Of a DNA stretch of 64,000 nt, positions 34,789-42,340 are shown one piece after another. The translations under genes and the position numbers were made by a program. This DNA comes from Sulfurimonas sp. (GTDB lineage: Bacteria > Campylobacterota > Campylobacteria > Campylobacterales > Sulfurimonadaceae), in the NCBI RefSeq assembly GCF_029027405.1, contig NZ_CP093396.1:1116001-1180000 (forward strand), written 5' to 3'. Below the pieces are notes generated by a model, which was not told where the DNA came from, did not search any database, and saw only the letters and a list, made by a program, of their open reading frames with translations. Each line of letters begins with the position of its first letter. Positions within the stretch are counted from its first letter, which is position 1.

Positions 34789-34865
34789 GGGTCTTTAGCT
34801 CAGTTGGTTAGAGCCCTCCGCTCATAACGGAGTGGTCATGTGTTCGAGTCACATAGGACCCACCA
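34789..34865 (+). tRNA. tRNA with CAT anticodon (Ile2 or elongator Met)
   Basis: 77 nt with encoded CCA. The acceptor stem is GGGTCTT/AGGACCC, the D arm GCTC/GAGC, the anticodon arm CTCCG-CTCATAA-CGGAG and the T arm ATGTG-TTCGAGT-CACAT. A fully paired acceptor end excludes the initiator. Deciding between Met and lysidine-modified Ile2 needs identity-element comparison. Confidence 0.92.
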
Positions 34866-34923
34866 TCCTTTATTCAAATAAATTCGCCAATTAATTTTTT
34901 ATGTATACAATGTTTATAAAAAA

Positions 34924-35044
34924 TAGGTGGTCTTTTAGTGGACTTAGTTTTTTTTACTAATATAGAAAACACTCAAAACTATGTATGACAAGGCAAAGGA
35001 GCAAGTTTATGTTAACAAAATACTCAGAATTTGTTATTCAGTAA
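34924..35044 (+). mobile_element. Likely scar: IS3-type left end fused to the fliL 3' tail
   Basis: TAGGTGGTCTTTTAGTGGAC (34924-34943) and the following AT-rich leader look like the left end of an IS3-family element. AAAGGAG then drives an ATG at 35009, whose first codons (MLTKYSE) resemble the start of an IS3 OrfA. The frame ends after 11 codons, because from 35025 the sequence is a 19-nt exact copy of the fliL 3' end (36814-36832, opposite strand). The IS identification is from memory and unverified. The fliL match is directly visible. Confidence 0.45.
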
Positions 35045-35401
35045 ATGATTGGTATAGACCTTATAAAAATCTCTCGAATGAGTCACTTAATTGAGCGATT
35101 TGGAGACAAAGCATTACTTAGATTTTTATCCAAAGAAGAGATAAAACTAGTTAAAAATCACAAAACAGCATCTGGCTTTTGGGCTTCTAAAGAAGCTACC
35201 GCAAAAGCACTTGGAGTTGGAATAGGAAAAGAGTGTTCATTTGAAGATATTACAATATCTAAAACTATCAAAGGTGCTCCTATACTAAAGTTATCTCAAA
35301 GAATAAATAAAAACTTTAATATTAAAAGCACATCTTTATCTATCACTCACGATGGTGACTATGCAGTTGCCGTTGTTGCTCTAGAGGAGAACAAATCTTA
35401 A
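35045..35401 (+). CDS. acpS: Holo-[acyl-carrier-protein] synthase
   Basis: 118 residues. AcpS motifs: [12 protein letters not shown] at the start, the Mg-binding Asp in [21 protein letters not shown] in the middle and [14 protein letters not shown] at the end. It transfers phosphopantetheine from CoA to ACP. The ATG follows directly after the TAA of an 11-codon peptide (TAAATG), so translation may depend on that peptide's strong AAAGGAG site. In C. jejuni acpS lies directly after fliL. Here only the last codons of a fliL copy precede it. Confidence 0.95.
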   Translation: MIGIDLIKISRMSHLIERFGDKALLRFLSKEEIKLVKNHKTASGFWASKEATAKALGVGIGKECSFEDITISKTIKGAPILKLSQRINKNFNIKSTSLSITHDGDYAVAVVALEENKS

Positions 35402-35403
35402 AA

Positions 35404-35604
35404 TCAACCACCACCAACAAAATCTAGTAATTCTAACTTATCGGACTCTTTCATTATATATGAACCCCATTCATTTTGCTTTACTATATTCATATTTACA
35501 GCTGCAGCCATAACCTTACCTTCTAATGATAACTCTTGAAGTACTTTGTTTAAAGTAATGCTATCTTTAAATTTTTTTAATTCACCGTTTATAACTATGT
35601 TCAT
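35404..35604 (-). CDS. thiS: Sulfur carrier protein ThiS
   Basis: 66 residues of ubiquitin-like beta-grasp type, with the hallmark C-terminal GlyGly (LLDFVGGG). Typical pieces are MNIVINGELKKF at the start and VMAAAVNMNIV in the middle. The C-terminal glycine is adenylated and thiocarboxylated to donate sulfur for the thiazole ring of thiamine. It is convergent with acpS, 2 nt apart. No other thi genes are next to it. MoaD is less likely, given the length and the MAAAVN motif. Confidence 0.9.
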   Translation of the reverse strand: MNIVINGELKKFKDSITLNKVLQELSLEGKVMAAAVNMNIVKQNEWGSYIMKESDKLELLDFVGGG

Positions 35605-35743
35605 TTTAGCTCTTTATTAATATTTTGTAACATATCTTTATGTATTTGAAGTAATTTTTGCATATTGTACCTATTTTTATTGAAATTATTATAAATAATT
35701 GATATACTATTTAGTTATAAATAAACTTTAAAAAGAATAATAA

Positions 35744-36493
35744 ATGTTAACTTCTAAAGAAATATTACAATATACAAAAAAATTTTCAATTCTATTTGTT
35801 GAAGATCACACTGAACTAAGAGAAAATACGTCAGAAATCTTAAAAAGTTTTTTTGATACAGTTGACTCGGCTGAAGATGGAAAAGTTGCACTTCAAAAAT
35901 ATAAAGATTATTATAAAAATACTTCAAAGTATTATGACATAGTTCTAAGTGATATTCAGATGCCTAATATAAATGGTGTTGAATTAACATCAAATTTATA
36001 CAACATTAATCCAGCTCAACTTTTAATTATACTATCTGCTCACGATGATTCTAGATACCTTATGCCACTTATTAATTTAGGTATTGAACAATTCATAAAA
36101 AAACCTATTGACTATCAAGAACTTCTTAGAGCTTTACTAAATAGTTCTAAAAAAATTATCTCTAAATCAATGGAACCAGTTACTACACAATCAAATAAAA
36201 TTTACTTCAGTGAGAATGTTTTTTTTGATAAGTCAAATAGTTCATTATCAAATAATTCTCAAATTGTTTATTTAACCAAATATGAAATAATTTTCATACA
36301 ATTATTAAGTGATGACATTGGAAAGATATACTCAAATGAAGCTATATCAGAACATTTTAGGTCATTAAGTGAAAATCTAGATACTCAAAATATTAGAAAA
36401 TTGGTTTCAAAATTCAGAAAAAAACTGCCAGAAAGCGCTCTAGAAAGCATTTACGGCATCGGTTATAGAATAATTCCTTCTATATACATCTAA
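35744..36493 (+). CDS. OmpR-type response regulator, orphan
   Basis: 249 residues. The receiver (about residues 14-130) has FVEDHTELRENTSEIL, phospho-Asp in DIVLSDIQMP and Lys in FIKKPIDY. A winged-helix DNA-binding domain follows (about 155-245) with LTKYEIIFIQLL and IRKLVSKFRKKLPESALESIYGIGYRI, the recognition region being VSKFRKKL. No histidine kinase gene is adjacent. It is flanked by a rearranged region and faces fliL. Target genes cannot be read from the sequence. Confidence 0.88.
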   Translation: MLTSKEILQYTKKFSILFVEDHTELRENTSEILKSFFDTVDSAEDGKVALQKYKDYYKNTSKYYDIVLSDIQMPNINGVELTSNLYNINPAQLLIILSAHDDSRYLMPLINLGIEQFIKKPIDYQELLRALLNSSKKIISKSMEPVTTQSNKIYFSENVFFDKSNSSLSNNSQIVYLTKYEIIFIQLLSDDIGKIYSNEAISEHFRSLSENLDTQNIRKLVSKFRKKLPESALESIYGIGYRIIPSIYI

Positions 36494-36812
36494 GAAAAGA
36501 ACTTTTAAGTTTATAATTAGCGTATTTTAACTCCCTAGATGATGTTATATCAGTCGGTGTTTATAATGGAGATAGTTTGGATTTAGGTATAAAGAGAAAA
36601 TCATACAGTTTAAAAAGTTAGGTATTATTCAATAGTTAAACTTAACATATATCGCAGGTGGATTGTTGAATAGAGAACAAAAAAGTTCACCTATAGCCCA
36701 CTTTTAGTAGTTAATTTTGCTTTTTTTTACTTAAGTGTGAAGATAGTATTTCATAAGAAACCCCCTACGTAAAGGGGCTTTGATAGGTTTAATGGAATTT
36801 GTTTAAATTAGC
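36494..36812. other. 319-nt convergent gap with probable gene remnants
   Basis: No intact gene is seen. A stop-to-stop frame at 36517-36621 (reads VISVGVYNGDSLDLG, no start codon) and a short frame reading NIYRRWIVE (about 36645-36671) look like decayed coding sequence. The latter recalls the YRxRWxIE motif of DDE transposases. Neither is long enough to identify. The 3' part holds a GC-rich hairpin. Confidence 0.4.
36762..36777 (-). terminator. Probable fliL terminator hairpin
   Basis: CCCCT and AGGGG flank a six-base loop (ACGTAA). On the minus strand the stem is followed by GTTTCTTAT. It lies 36 nt beyond the fliL stop. It could also stop transcription of the response regulator from the other side. 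Confidence 0.5.
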
Positions 36813-37373
36813 CTACTGAATAACAAATTCTGTAAAATATATACCTTGTATTGTCCCATCTGAAACCATTGCATTTAAAGTATCCATAATTTGGTCACTA
36901 ACTTTTTGTTTACCCTTTTTTGAAGAAATTTCTTCTAATGATTTAGATGTTAAAATTCTAATAATTCTATCTCTTAAAACAGGAGCTTTACTATCTAGTT
37001 CTAAACTTAACTCTTCTCCTTGTAATTCTAAAGACAAAGTTACTTTTAGATAACGACGACCAGCATCACTTTTTAAGTTTACCGTGAATGTATCTACTGG
37101 ATACAAGATACCAATATCACTCAATTTTCTTGAGTTACTATAATCTCCAGAACTTTTTCTAGGTTTTGTTATACTTTTTTCATTAGCCCGTGATGCTGAT
37201 CTTTGTACCATCGCTTCATCATCATCACCCATTAATAAAAGAGCGACTACACTACCACCAATAATTATAAGCACTAACACAACAATGATGATAATCATAA
37301 GCATTTTGCTAGATGCTTTTTCTTTTGAAGCGCCTTCTGACGCTATCTCTTCTTTATTTTCTTCTTCAGCCAT
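36813..37373 (-). CDS. fliL: Flagellar basal-body-associated protein FliL
   Basis: 186 residues. An acidic/Lys-rich cytoplasmic N-terminus (1-20), one transmembrane helix (about 24-48, rich in Ile and Val), a Ser-rich linker and a periplasmic domain with DTFTVNLKSDAGRRYLKVTLSLEL and a C-terminal GIYFTEFVIQ, matching FliL. It surrounds the stator and affects torque. No other flagellar gene is nearby, as is usual for this phylum's scattered flagellar genes. The last 19 nt of coding sequence recur inverted at 35025-35043. Confidence 0.92.
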   Translation of the reverse strand: MAEEENKEEIASEGASKEKASSKMLMIIIIVVLVLIIIGGSVVALLLMGDDDEAMVQRSASRANEKSITKPRKSSGDYSNSRKLSDIGILYPVDTFTVNLKSDAGRRYLKVTLSLELQGEELSLELDSKAPVLRDRIIRILTSKSLEEISSKKGKQKVSDQIMDTLNAMVSDGTIQGIYFTEFVIQ

Positions 37374-37430
37374 TTTAGATTTCCTTAGTTATTGTATTTA
37401 TTATATCGGAATTTATAAATTTTTTATAAA

Positions 37431-38078
37431 TCATCTTGTCTTTGTTAAGTCTGTTAAAGGTAAAAACTCATAACTTTGTGCATCATAGTAGTCGATATTA
37501 CCAGTTGCAATATCGTAATACCAACCATGTATAGATAAATCACCATCTTCAAAGCGTTTTTTTACAACAGGGTAAGTTAAGATATTTTCGATTTGTTTCA
37601 TTACAGATAATTTTTCTGTTAATCTTAGTAAACTCTCTTTTGGAGCATTGGCACCTAAGCTAAGAATGGCCGTTGTTTTTGCACTTTCACCAAGTTCTAA
37701 CCACTTTTTTGTATGTATAAGGGATGGATCAGTTATATCTTCATAAAGAGATTTACAAGCACCACAGTGCGTATGCCCACAAATTATGATCTCTTTAATT
37801 TTTAAGATGCTAACTGCATACTCAATTCCAGATGCTGTTGCGTGAAAATCTTCATCAGGCTTATAAGGAGGAACAAAATTTCCTACATTTCTTATAACAA
37901 ATAAATCACCTGGATCAGACTGAATCATTAAATCTGGGATGACTCTAGAGTCAGAGCATCCAATAAAGAGTGATTTTGGACTTTGTCCACTGCTAACAAG
38001 AGCTAAAAGAGCTTCTTTATTCTCTTTAAAATAGCTTCTAAATAGTTTATTGCCTTTGGCATATGCTTTCAAGTTCAA
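37431..38078 (-). CDS. Beta-class carbonic anhydrase
   Basis: 215 residues from the TTG at 38078, with AAAAGG 7 nt upstream; an alternative in-frame TTG at 38099 would add seven residues. Zinc ligands and the Asp/Arg dyad are visible: FIGCSDSRVIPDL (Cys, Asp, Arg) and CGHTHCGACKSL (His, Cys). It interconverts CO2 and bicarbonate. In an autotrophic or capnophilic campylobacterote this would feed carbon fixation or carboxylases (inference). It follows a 91-residue unknown gene with overlapping or adjacent ends. Confidence 0.93.
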   Translation of the reverse strand: MNLKAYAKGNKLFRSYFKENKEALLALVSSGQSPKSLFIGCSDSRVIPDLMIQSDPGDLFVIRNVGNFVPPYKPDEDFHATASGIEYAVSILKIKEIIICGHTHCGACKSLYEDITDPSLIHTKKWLELGESAKTTAILSLGANAPKESLLRLTEKLSVMKQIENILTYPVVKKRFEDGDLSIHGWYYDIATGNIDYYDAQSYEFLPLTDLTKTR

Positions 38079-38089
38079 AATATGGCCTT

Positions 38090-38365
38090 TTAACAACACT
38101 CTTTTATTTCTAAAACTTTTAAAATTTTTTCAAAAATATCACCAGCTTTTCTATCCATGTCATCATGGTACTCAATAACAAGCACTTCTCTACCTTTTGA
38201 TATACTTGTTGTATATGTTTCAGGTTTGATTGAGTATTTTGATATTATTGTTTCTATGCAAGTTACTACTTTTTGTTTTTCTTCTTCACCTTTATAAGCT
38301 AATGATAATCTTGAAAATCTCTCTTCACTTCTAAACTCAGCATCTATCAATTTGATATCCTTCAT
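38090..38365 (-). CDS. Small conserved-looking protein of unknown function
   Basis: 91 residues, soluble, with mixed alpha/beta prediction (RFSRLSLAYKGEEEKQKVV, GREVLVIEYHDD) and a terminal Cys pair (KECC). I do not recognise a family. It lies between radA and the carbonic anhydrase gene on the same strand, 55 nt after radA's upstream end is reached in the opposite direction. Its 3' end carries the ribosome-binding region of the carbonic anhydrase gene, so the two are probably co-expressed. Confidence 0.65.
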   Translation of the reverse strand: MKDIKLIDAEFRSEERFSRLSLAYKGEEEKQKVVTCIETIISKYSIKPETYTTSISKGREVLVIEYHDDMDRKAGDIFEKILKVLEIKECC

Positions 38366-38420
38366 TTGTTATATTTGAAGATTATACATTTTTTATAGTA
38401 AATTTTATATTAAAAGTTCT

Positions 38421-39767
38421 TTAATACCATTCTAGTAGCTTTGATACTTCATCTACAATAAATATTTTTAGTGGCGTTTTTTCTAATGGTTTTTTAGATA
38501 AAAGTACTTTTGTGATATTTTGCATCTTTGCCTCTTTTAATCTAGCATCAAGTCCAAAAACTTCTCTAACATCCCCAACAAGAGAAACTTCTCCTATGAA
38601 AATAGTTTCTTTTGATATAGCACGGTTTCTGAAGCTGCTTAAAATTGCTGCTAGAACAGCTAAGTCTGCACTTGTCTCTGTAATTTTAATTCCACCTGTA
38701 ATATTTATAAATACATCATATCCAGATAGTGGAATTTCAAGTTTTCTCTCTAGTAAAGCTAAGAGCATATTTAATCTATTATTATCAAACCCAGTAGCTT
38801 GTCTTTTAGAATTGGGAGTATGTGATTCTGAAACAAGTGCTTGAACTTCTAGAATTATAGGGCGAGAGCCTTCCATAACAACTGTAAGTGCTGAACCAGC
38901 TTGTTTAGAGTTTCTGTTAAAAAAACGAGAAGATATATTTGTAGCAGATACTAAACCTTCACTTCTCATTTCAAAAACACCTATCTCACTAGTCGGTCCA
39001 AAACGATTTTTAAAACCTCGAAGTATTCGTAACTCTTGAGAACTATCACCTTCGAAATACAAAACAGTATCTACCATATGTTCGAGTACTCTTGGACCAG
39101 CTATAGAACCTTCTTTTGTGATATGACCTATGATAAATATTGCAATGTTTCTTTCTTTTGCAATCCTCATTAACTCAAAAGTGATTTGTCTTACTTGTGT
39201 TACTGAACCAGGTGCAGATGAAATATTCTCAGAATACATAGTTTGAATAGAGTCAATAATTAAGAATTCATATTCTTTATGTTCCAATTCAACTATAACT
39301 TGTTCTAATCTAATCTCATTCAAAAGATATAAATTTTCAACATTTGAGTTAAGGCGATTTGCTCTAAGTTTAATCTGTCCGCTTGATTCTTCTCCTGTTA
39401 CATAGAGAACATTTTTACCTGTAGAAGCTATATTAGAGGCAACTTTTAGAAGTAATGTTGATTTTCCAACTCCTGGACTACCACCAATTAAAGTTAATGA
39501 CCCTGGAACAACTCCACCTCCAAGAACACCATCTAGTTCTTGATCAAGTGAACTAAACCTATAAACTTCAGTTTCTACAATAGCTTTTATGCTTACAGCT
39601 TTTGAAGATCTACTTGATGAGGACTTTGTTTGTTTTACTACTTCTTGTTGATGTTCATTGAGTTCTATAAAAGAGTCCCAACCACCACAATTTGTACATT
39701 TTCCCATCCATTTAGGAGTTGTAAATCCACAATGTTGACATTCAAAAAGAATTTTTTTCTTAGCCAT
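38421..39767 (-). CDS. radA: DNA repair protein RadA
   Basis: 448 residues. A zinc finger at the N-terminus (CQHCGFTTPKWMGKCTNCGGW, given as C-x2-C...C-x2-C), a RecA-like core with Walker A GGSPGVGKST, the RadA-specific KNRFGPTSEIG, and a C-terminal Lon-protease-like domain lacking the catalytic Ser (FINITGGIKI, LAVLAAILSS). It promotes branch migration during recombination. AGGTTA precedes the ATG. Upstream (toward 40243) lies a 476-nt gap containing a MITE-like element. Confidence 0.96.
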   Translation of the reverse strand: MAKKKILFECQHCGFTTPKWMGKCTNCGGWDSFIELNEHQQEVVKQTKSSSSRSSKAVSIKAIVETEVYRFSSLDQELDGVLGGGVVPGSLTLIGGSPGVGKSTLLLKVASNIASTGKNVLYVTGEESSGQIKLRANRLNSNVENLYLLNEIRLEQVIVELEHKEYEFLIIDSIQTMYSENISSAPGSVTQVRQITFELMRIAKERNIAIFIIGHITKEGSIAGPRVLEHMVDTVLYFEGDSSQELRILRGFKNRFGPTSEIGVFEMRSEGLVSATNISSRFFNRNSKQAGSALTVVMEGSRPIILEVQALVSESHTPNSKRQATGFDNNRLNMLLALLERKLEIPLSGYDVFINITGGIKITETSADLAVLAAILSSFRNRAISKETIFIGEVSLVGDVREVFGLDARLKEAKMQNITKVLLSKKPLEKTPLKIFIVDEVSKLLEWY

Positions 39768-40243
39768 AATTAACCTCTATCTTTAGAATTTATAAATTAT
39801 ATGATTTTAAAAATAAAAATTGTAAAAGTATGACATTTTGTCATGTAATGAGTGTTAATAAAAAATATGGGGGTCTAAATAATCATCAACTATTTTCAAC
39901 TTCAGGTTTTTAGTAAATCCATTATGTACTTTTAGCAGTTTTTTCATTGGAGAAAATACTCCACTAGATATTAAATTTGTAGTGTTATGGATTTAAATAT
40001 TTTTCTAATTTTTGTATGTAAAAAGAGCACGAAGCTTGCCCTTGGGGTACAGCCATTTATAAATTAACCTTTGTTTACTCCTGATATACCATACTTTCAA
40101 GCACTTTTTAGACCCCCGTATCTTTCATTAAGCCTATAAATATTATTATGGATTATCTCTACTCTTAAAGTAGAACTAGGTACTTTTAACTTTTCTATTT
40201 CTTTCAACACAAGACTATTATAACAAAAAAAAAGTATTTTTCT
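39768..40243. other. 476-nt intergenic region holding a MITE-like element
   Basis: No gene is evident between radA and ftsY. Most of the region is the 255-bp inverted-repeat element at 39866-40120. The remaining ~98 bp on the radA side presumably holds the radA promoter. The ~120 bp on the ftsY side is AT-rich with no recognisable signal. Confidence 0.6.
39866..40120. mobile_element. 255-bp MITE-like element with TA-flanked terminal inverted repeats
   Basis: The ends are TATGGGGGTCTAAA (39866-39879) and TTTAGACCCCCGTA (40107-40120), which are inverted repeats with 13 of 14 bases matching. If the outer TA is the duplicated target, the termini are 12 bp, as for IS630/Tc1-mariner-derived MITEs. 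The interior has no full transposase. A minus-strand frame near the left end ends KIVDDYLDPHIFY and may be a decayed coding remnant. Confidence 0.6.
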
Positions 40244-41122
40244 CTAAGATACTTCTTCAAAGATAGCATCAAGTAAGCTATCAACAAATTCATACTTGTC
40301 AAATGGAACTAGGTCTTCAGGTTGTTCTCCTGTCCCTACATAAAGGATAGGAAGTTCAAGTGCATAAGCAATTGAAAAAACTGAACCACCTTTAGCAGTT
40401 CCATCTAACTTTGTTATGATGATTCCATCTATGCCTATCATCTCATTAAAAGCTTTAGCTTGAGCAATAGTTGAGTTTCCTTGAGTTCCATCTATGACTA
40501 AAACTGTTCTATGTGGGGAAGCAATATGAGCTTTATTACAGATACGCTTTATTTTTTTGAGTTCATTTGAAAGGTTTGCTTGAGTATGAAGTCTTCCCGC
40601 TGTATCTATTATGACATTGTCAAAACCTTTTGATTTTGCAGAGTCAATAGTATCATAGGCAACGGCTGATGAATCATGTCCTTGAGAGGATGATACTATA
40701 GGAATATCTAATTTTTTTGACCAAAGTGTTAGTTGTTCTATGGCCGCAGCACGAAAAGTATCCCCTGCACCTAAGATAACTTTTTTGCCTTCATTTTTAT
40801 ATCTTTGAGCTAACTTGGAAATAGTTGTTGTTTTTCCTGCTCCATTTACTCCAACTATAAGTTCTACAAAAGGTGATGTATATTCTGGCTCCTTGTAAGT
40901 TGTGTATGCCAAGGTTGCTAAAAGTTTTGAGCGTAAAACATCTCTAGTTATTTTACTCTGATATGTTTGCTCAATAATTATTTCAACTAAGTCATACTCA
41001 ACATCAGCTTCTAGTAAAATATCTTCAAGTTCATCTTTTGTAAAAAAAACTTTCTTTTTAGGAGCAACACTTTTTATAGCCTCAGCTGTTTTAGATAATG
41101 ACTCTTTTATAAAACCAAACAT
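40244..41122 (-). CDS. ftsY: Signal recognition particle receptor FtsY
   Basis: 292 residues, the short FtsY form without a long acidic A domain. An N domain of about 90 residues is followed by the SRP GTPase with [15 protein letters not shown] (P-loop), [22 protein letters not shown] and [13 protein letters not shown]. It docks ribosome-bound SRP at the membrane. The start ATG (MFGFIKESL) lies 8 nt beyond the stop of the thioredoxin-like gene, which precedes it in the same direction. Confidence 0.96.
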   Translation of the reverse strand: MFGFIKESLSKTAEAIKSVAPKKKVFFTKDELEDILLEADVEYDLVEIIIEQTYQSKITRDVLRSKLLATLAYTTYKEPEYTSPFVELIVGVNGAGKTTTISKLAQRYKNEGKKVILGAGDTFRAAAIEQLTLWSKKLDIPIVSSSQGHDSSAVAYDTIDSAKSKGFDNVIIDTAGRLHTQANLSNELKKIKRICNKAHIASPHRTVLVIDGTQGNSTIAQAKAFNEMIGIDGIIITKLDGTAKGGSVFSIAYALELPILYVGTGEQPEDLVPFDKYEFVDSLLDAIFEEVS

Positions 41123-41130
41123 AATTTTAC

Positions 41131-41688
41131 CTACTTTTCTAAGGCTAGTTTTATATCATTTTCTATAAGTTCTTCTTCTATTGTACCAATGTAATGATTT
41201 ATATATTTTCCATCTTTATAAAGTGCCATAATAGGTATAGGATATCTCTCTCCAAGTTTTAACTCATTTACAATAGTATCAGCTAAACGGCGATTTTGAT
41301 CAGAATTTACAAGAGTATAAGTTGCATCATATTTTTGTCTGAAATCCTGAAGTTTAGAATCAATAATTTTATCTTCAATGCTTATACCAATGATAATTAA
41401 ATCATCTTTGTATTTTTTTTGTAATGAGCTAAGATGAGTTGCTGCTCCACGACATGGAGGACACCAAGTTGCAAAAATATCAAAAATAATAACTTTTCCT
41501 TGGGCTCCTTTTAATACGAATCCAGAACCCTCTTTTTTTACAATATATTGTTTTTTATCCAGAGATGTAAGTATATATTCATTTGCTGAAACCATGCTAT
41601 TTGCATCTTTAGTAGTATCATTATCACTGCAACCTAAAAAGAGTAGTGTAGATGCTAAGATAAGCGAAAGTGTTAGTTTTTTAAACAT
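41131..41688 (-). CDS. TlpA-like thioredoxin-fold lipoprotein
   Basis: 185 residues. A signal peptide ends in the lipobox LFLGC (Cys20). The thioredoxin fold (about 45-180) has the active site [14 protein letters not shown] and the cis-Pro in [10 protein letters not shown]. Such proteins reduce disulfides in the periplasm, for example in cytochrome c apoproteins. AGGTCTTTT precedes the ATG. It is divergent from the 5-FCL gene and 8 nt upstream of ftsY. Anchoring by lipid is inferred from the lipobox. Confidence 0.88.
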   Translation of the reverse strand: MFKKLTLSLILASTLLFLGCSDNDTTKDANSMVSANEYILTSLDKKQYIVKKEGSGFVLKGAQGKVIIFDIFATWCPPCRGAATHLSSLQKKYKDDLIIIGISIEDKIIDSKLQDFRQKYDATYTLVNSDQNRRLADTIVNELKLGERYPIPIMALYKDGKYINHYIGTIEEELIENDIKLALEK

Positions 41689-41749
41689 AAAAGACCTTTG
41701 TTTTATTTTTTATAGTAGAATATATGAAATTATAACGGAAAGTTTTTAT

Positions 41750-42325
41750 ATGCCTCTTACAAAATCGATATTTAGAAAAAATTGTATAAAAAAAATAAAA
41801 AATACTCCCAAAGAGAGTAGATATTATCGTAATGCAATGATAAATAGACGATTGATGTTTGAACTTAAAAATGTTAAAAATGCAAAAATACTATTTTATT
41901 ACCCTTTAGAATTTGAAGCAGATATAAGAAAAGCACTTAACAAAATGCGTAAAAATTGTGAAATATTGATACCATTTATGCAAGATTCAAGTTTTAAGAT
42001 AGTACCATTTAGATTACCGCTCAAAAGAAAGAATTTTGGAATTTATGAAGCGGGAAATACGATAAAAAATATAAATAAAATTGATATAGCCATAGTACCT
42101 GCGGTTGGTGTTGCGACTAGCAAAGATGGTAGATTACAAAGAGTAGGATTTGGAAAAGGAATGTATGATCGTTTCTTTGCAAAGTTAAAAAAAAGACCAT
42201 ACACAATTTTTATACAACCAGAAATTTGTTTTACTAAAGAAGATATTTGCGATTCATATGATATCGCGTGTGATTTACTATTGACACCCAAAATTGCTAT
42301 AAGACCCAAACGGTATGTTGGTTAG
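41750..42325 (+). CDS. 5-formyltetrahydrofolate cyclo-ligase family protein
   Basis: 191 residues from the ATG at 41750 (GGAAAG upstream); the longer frame back to 41594 runs into the divergent gene and is not used. Family features: an N-terminal KSIFRKNCIKKIKN, ILFYYPLEFEADI and the signature RVGFGKGMYDRFF, where a GxGxGxYDR pattern binds ATP. It converts 5-formyl-THF to 5,10-methenyl-THF. It is 15 nt upstream of rny, so they are probably co-transcribed. Confidence 0.88.
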   Translation: MPLTKSIFRKNCIKKIKNTPKESRYYRNAMINRRLMFELKNVKNAKILFYYPLEFEADIRKALNKMRKNCEILIPFMQDSSFKIVPFRLPLKRKNFGIYEAGNTIKNINKIDIAIVPAVGVATSKDGRLQRVGFGKGMYDRFFAKLKKRPYTIFIQPEICFTKEDICDSYDIACDLLLTPKIAIRPKRYVG

Positions 42326-42340
42326 AGAATAGGAAATAAA

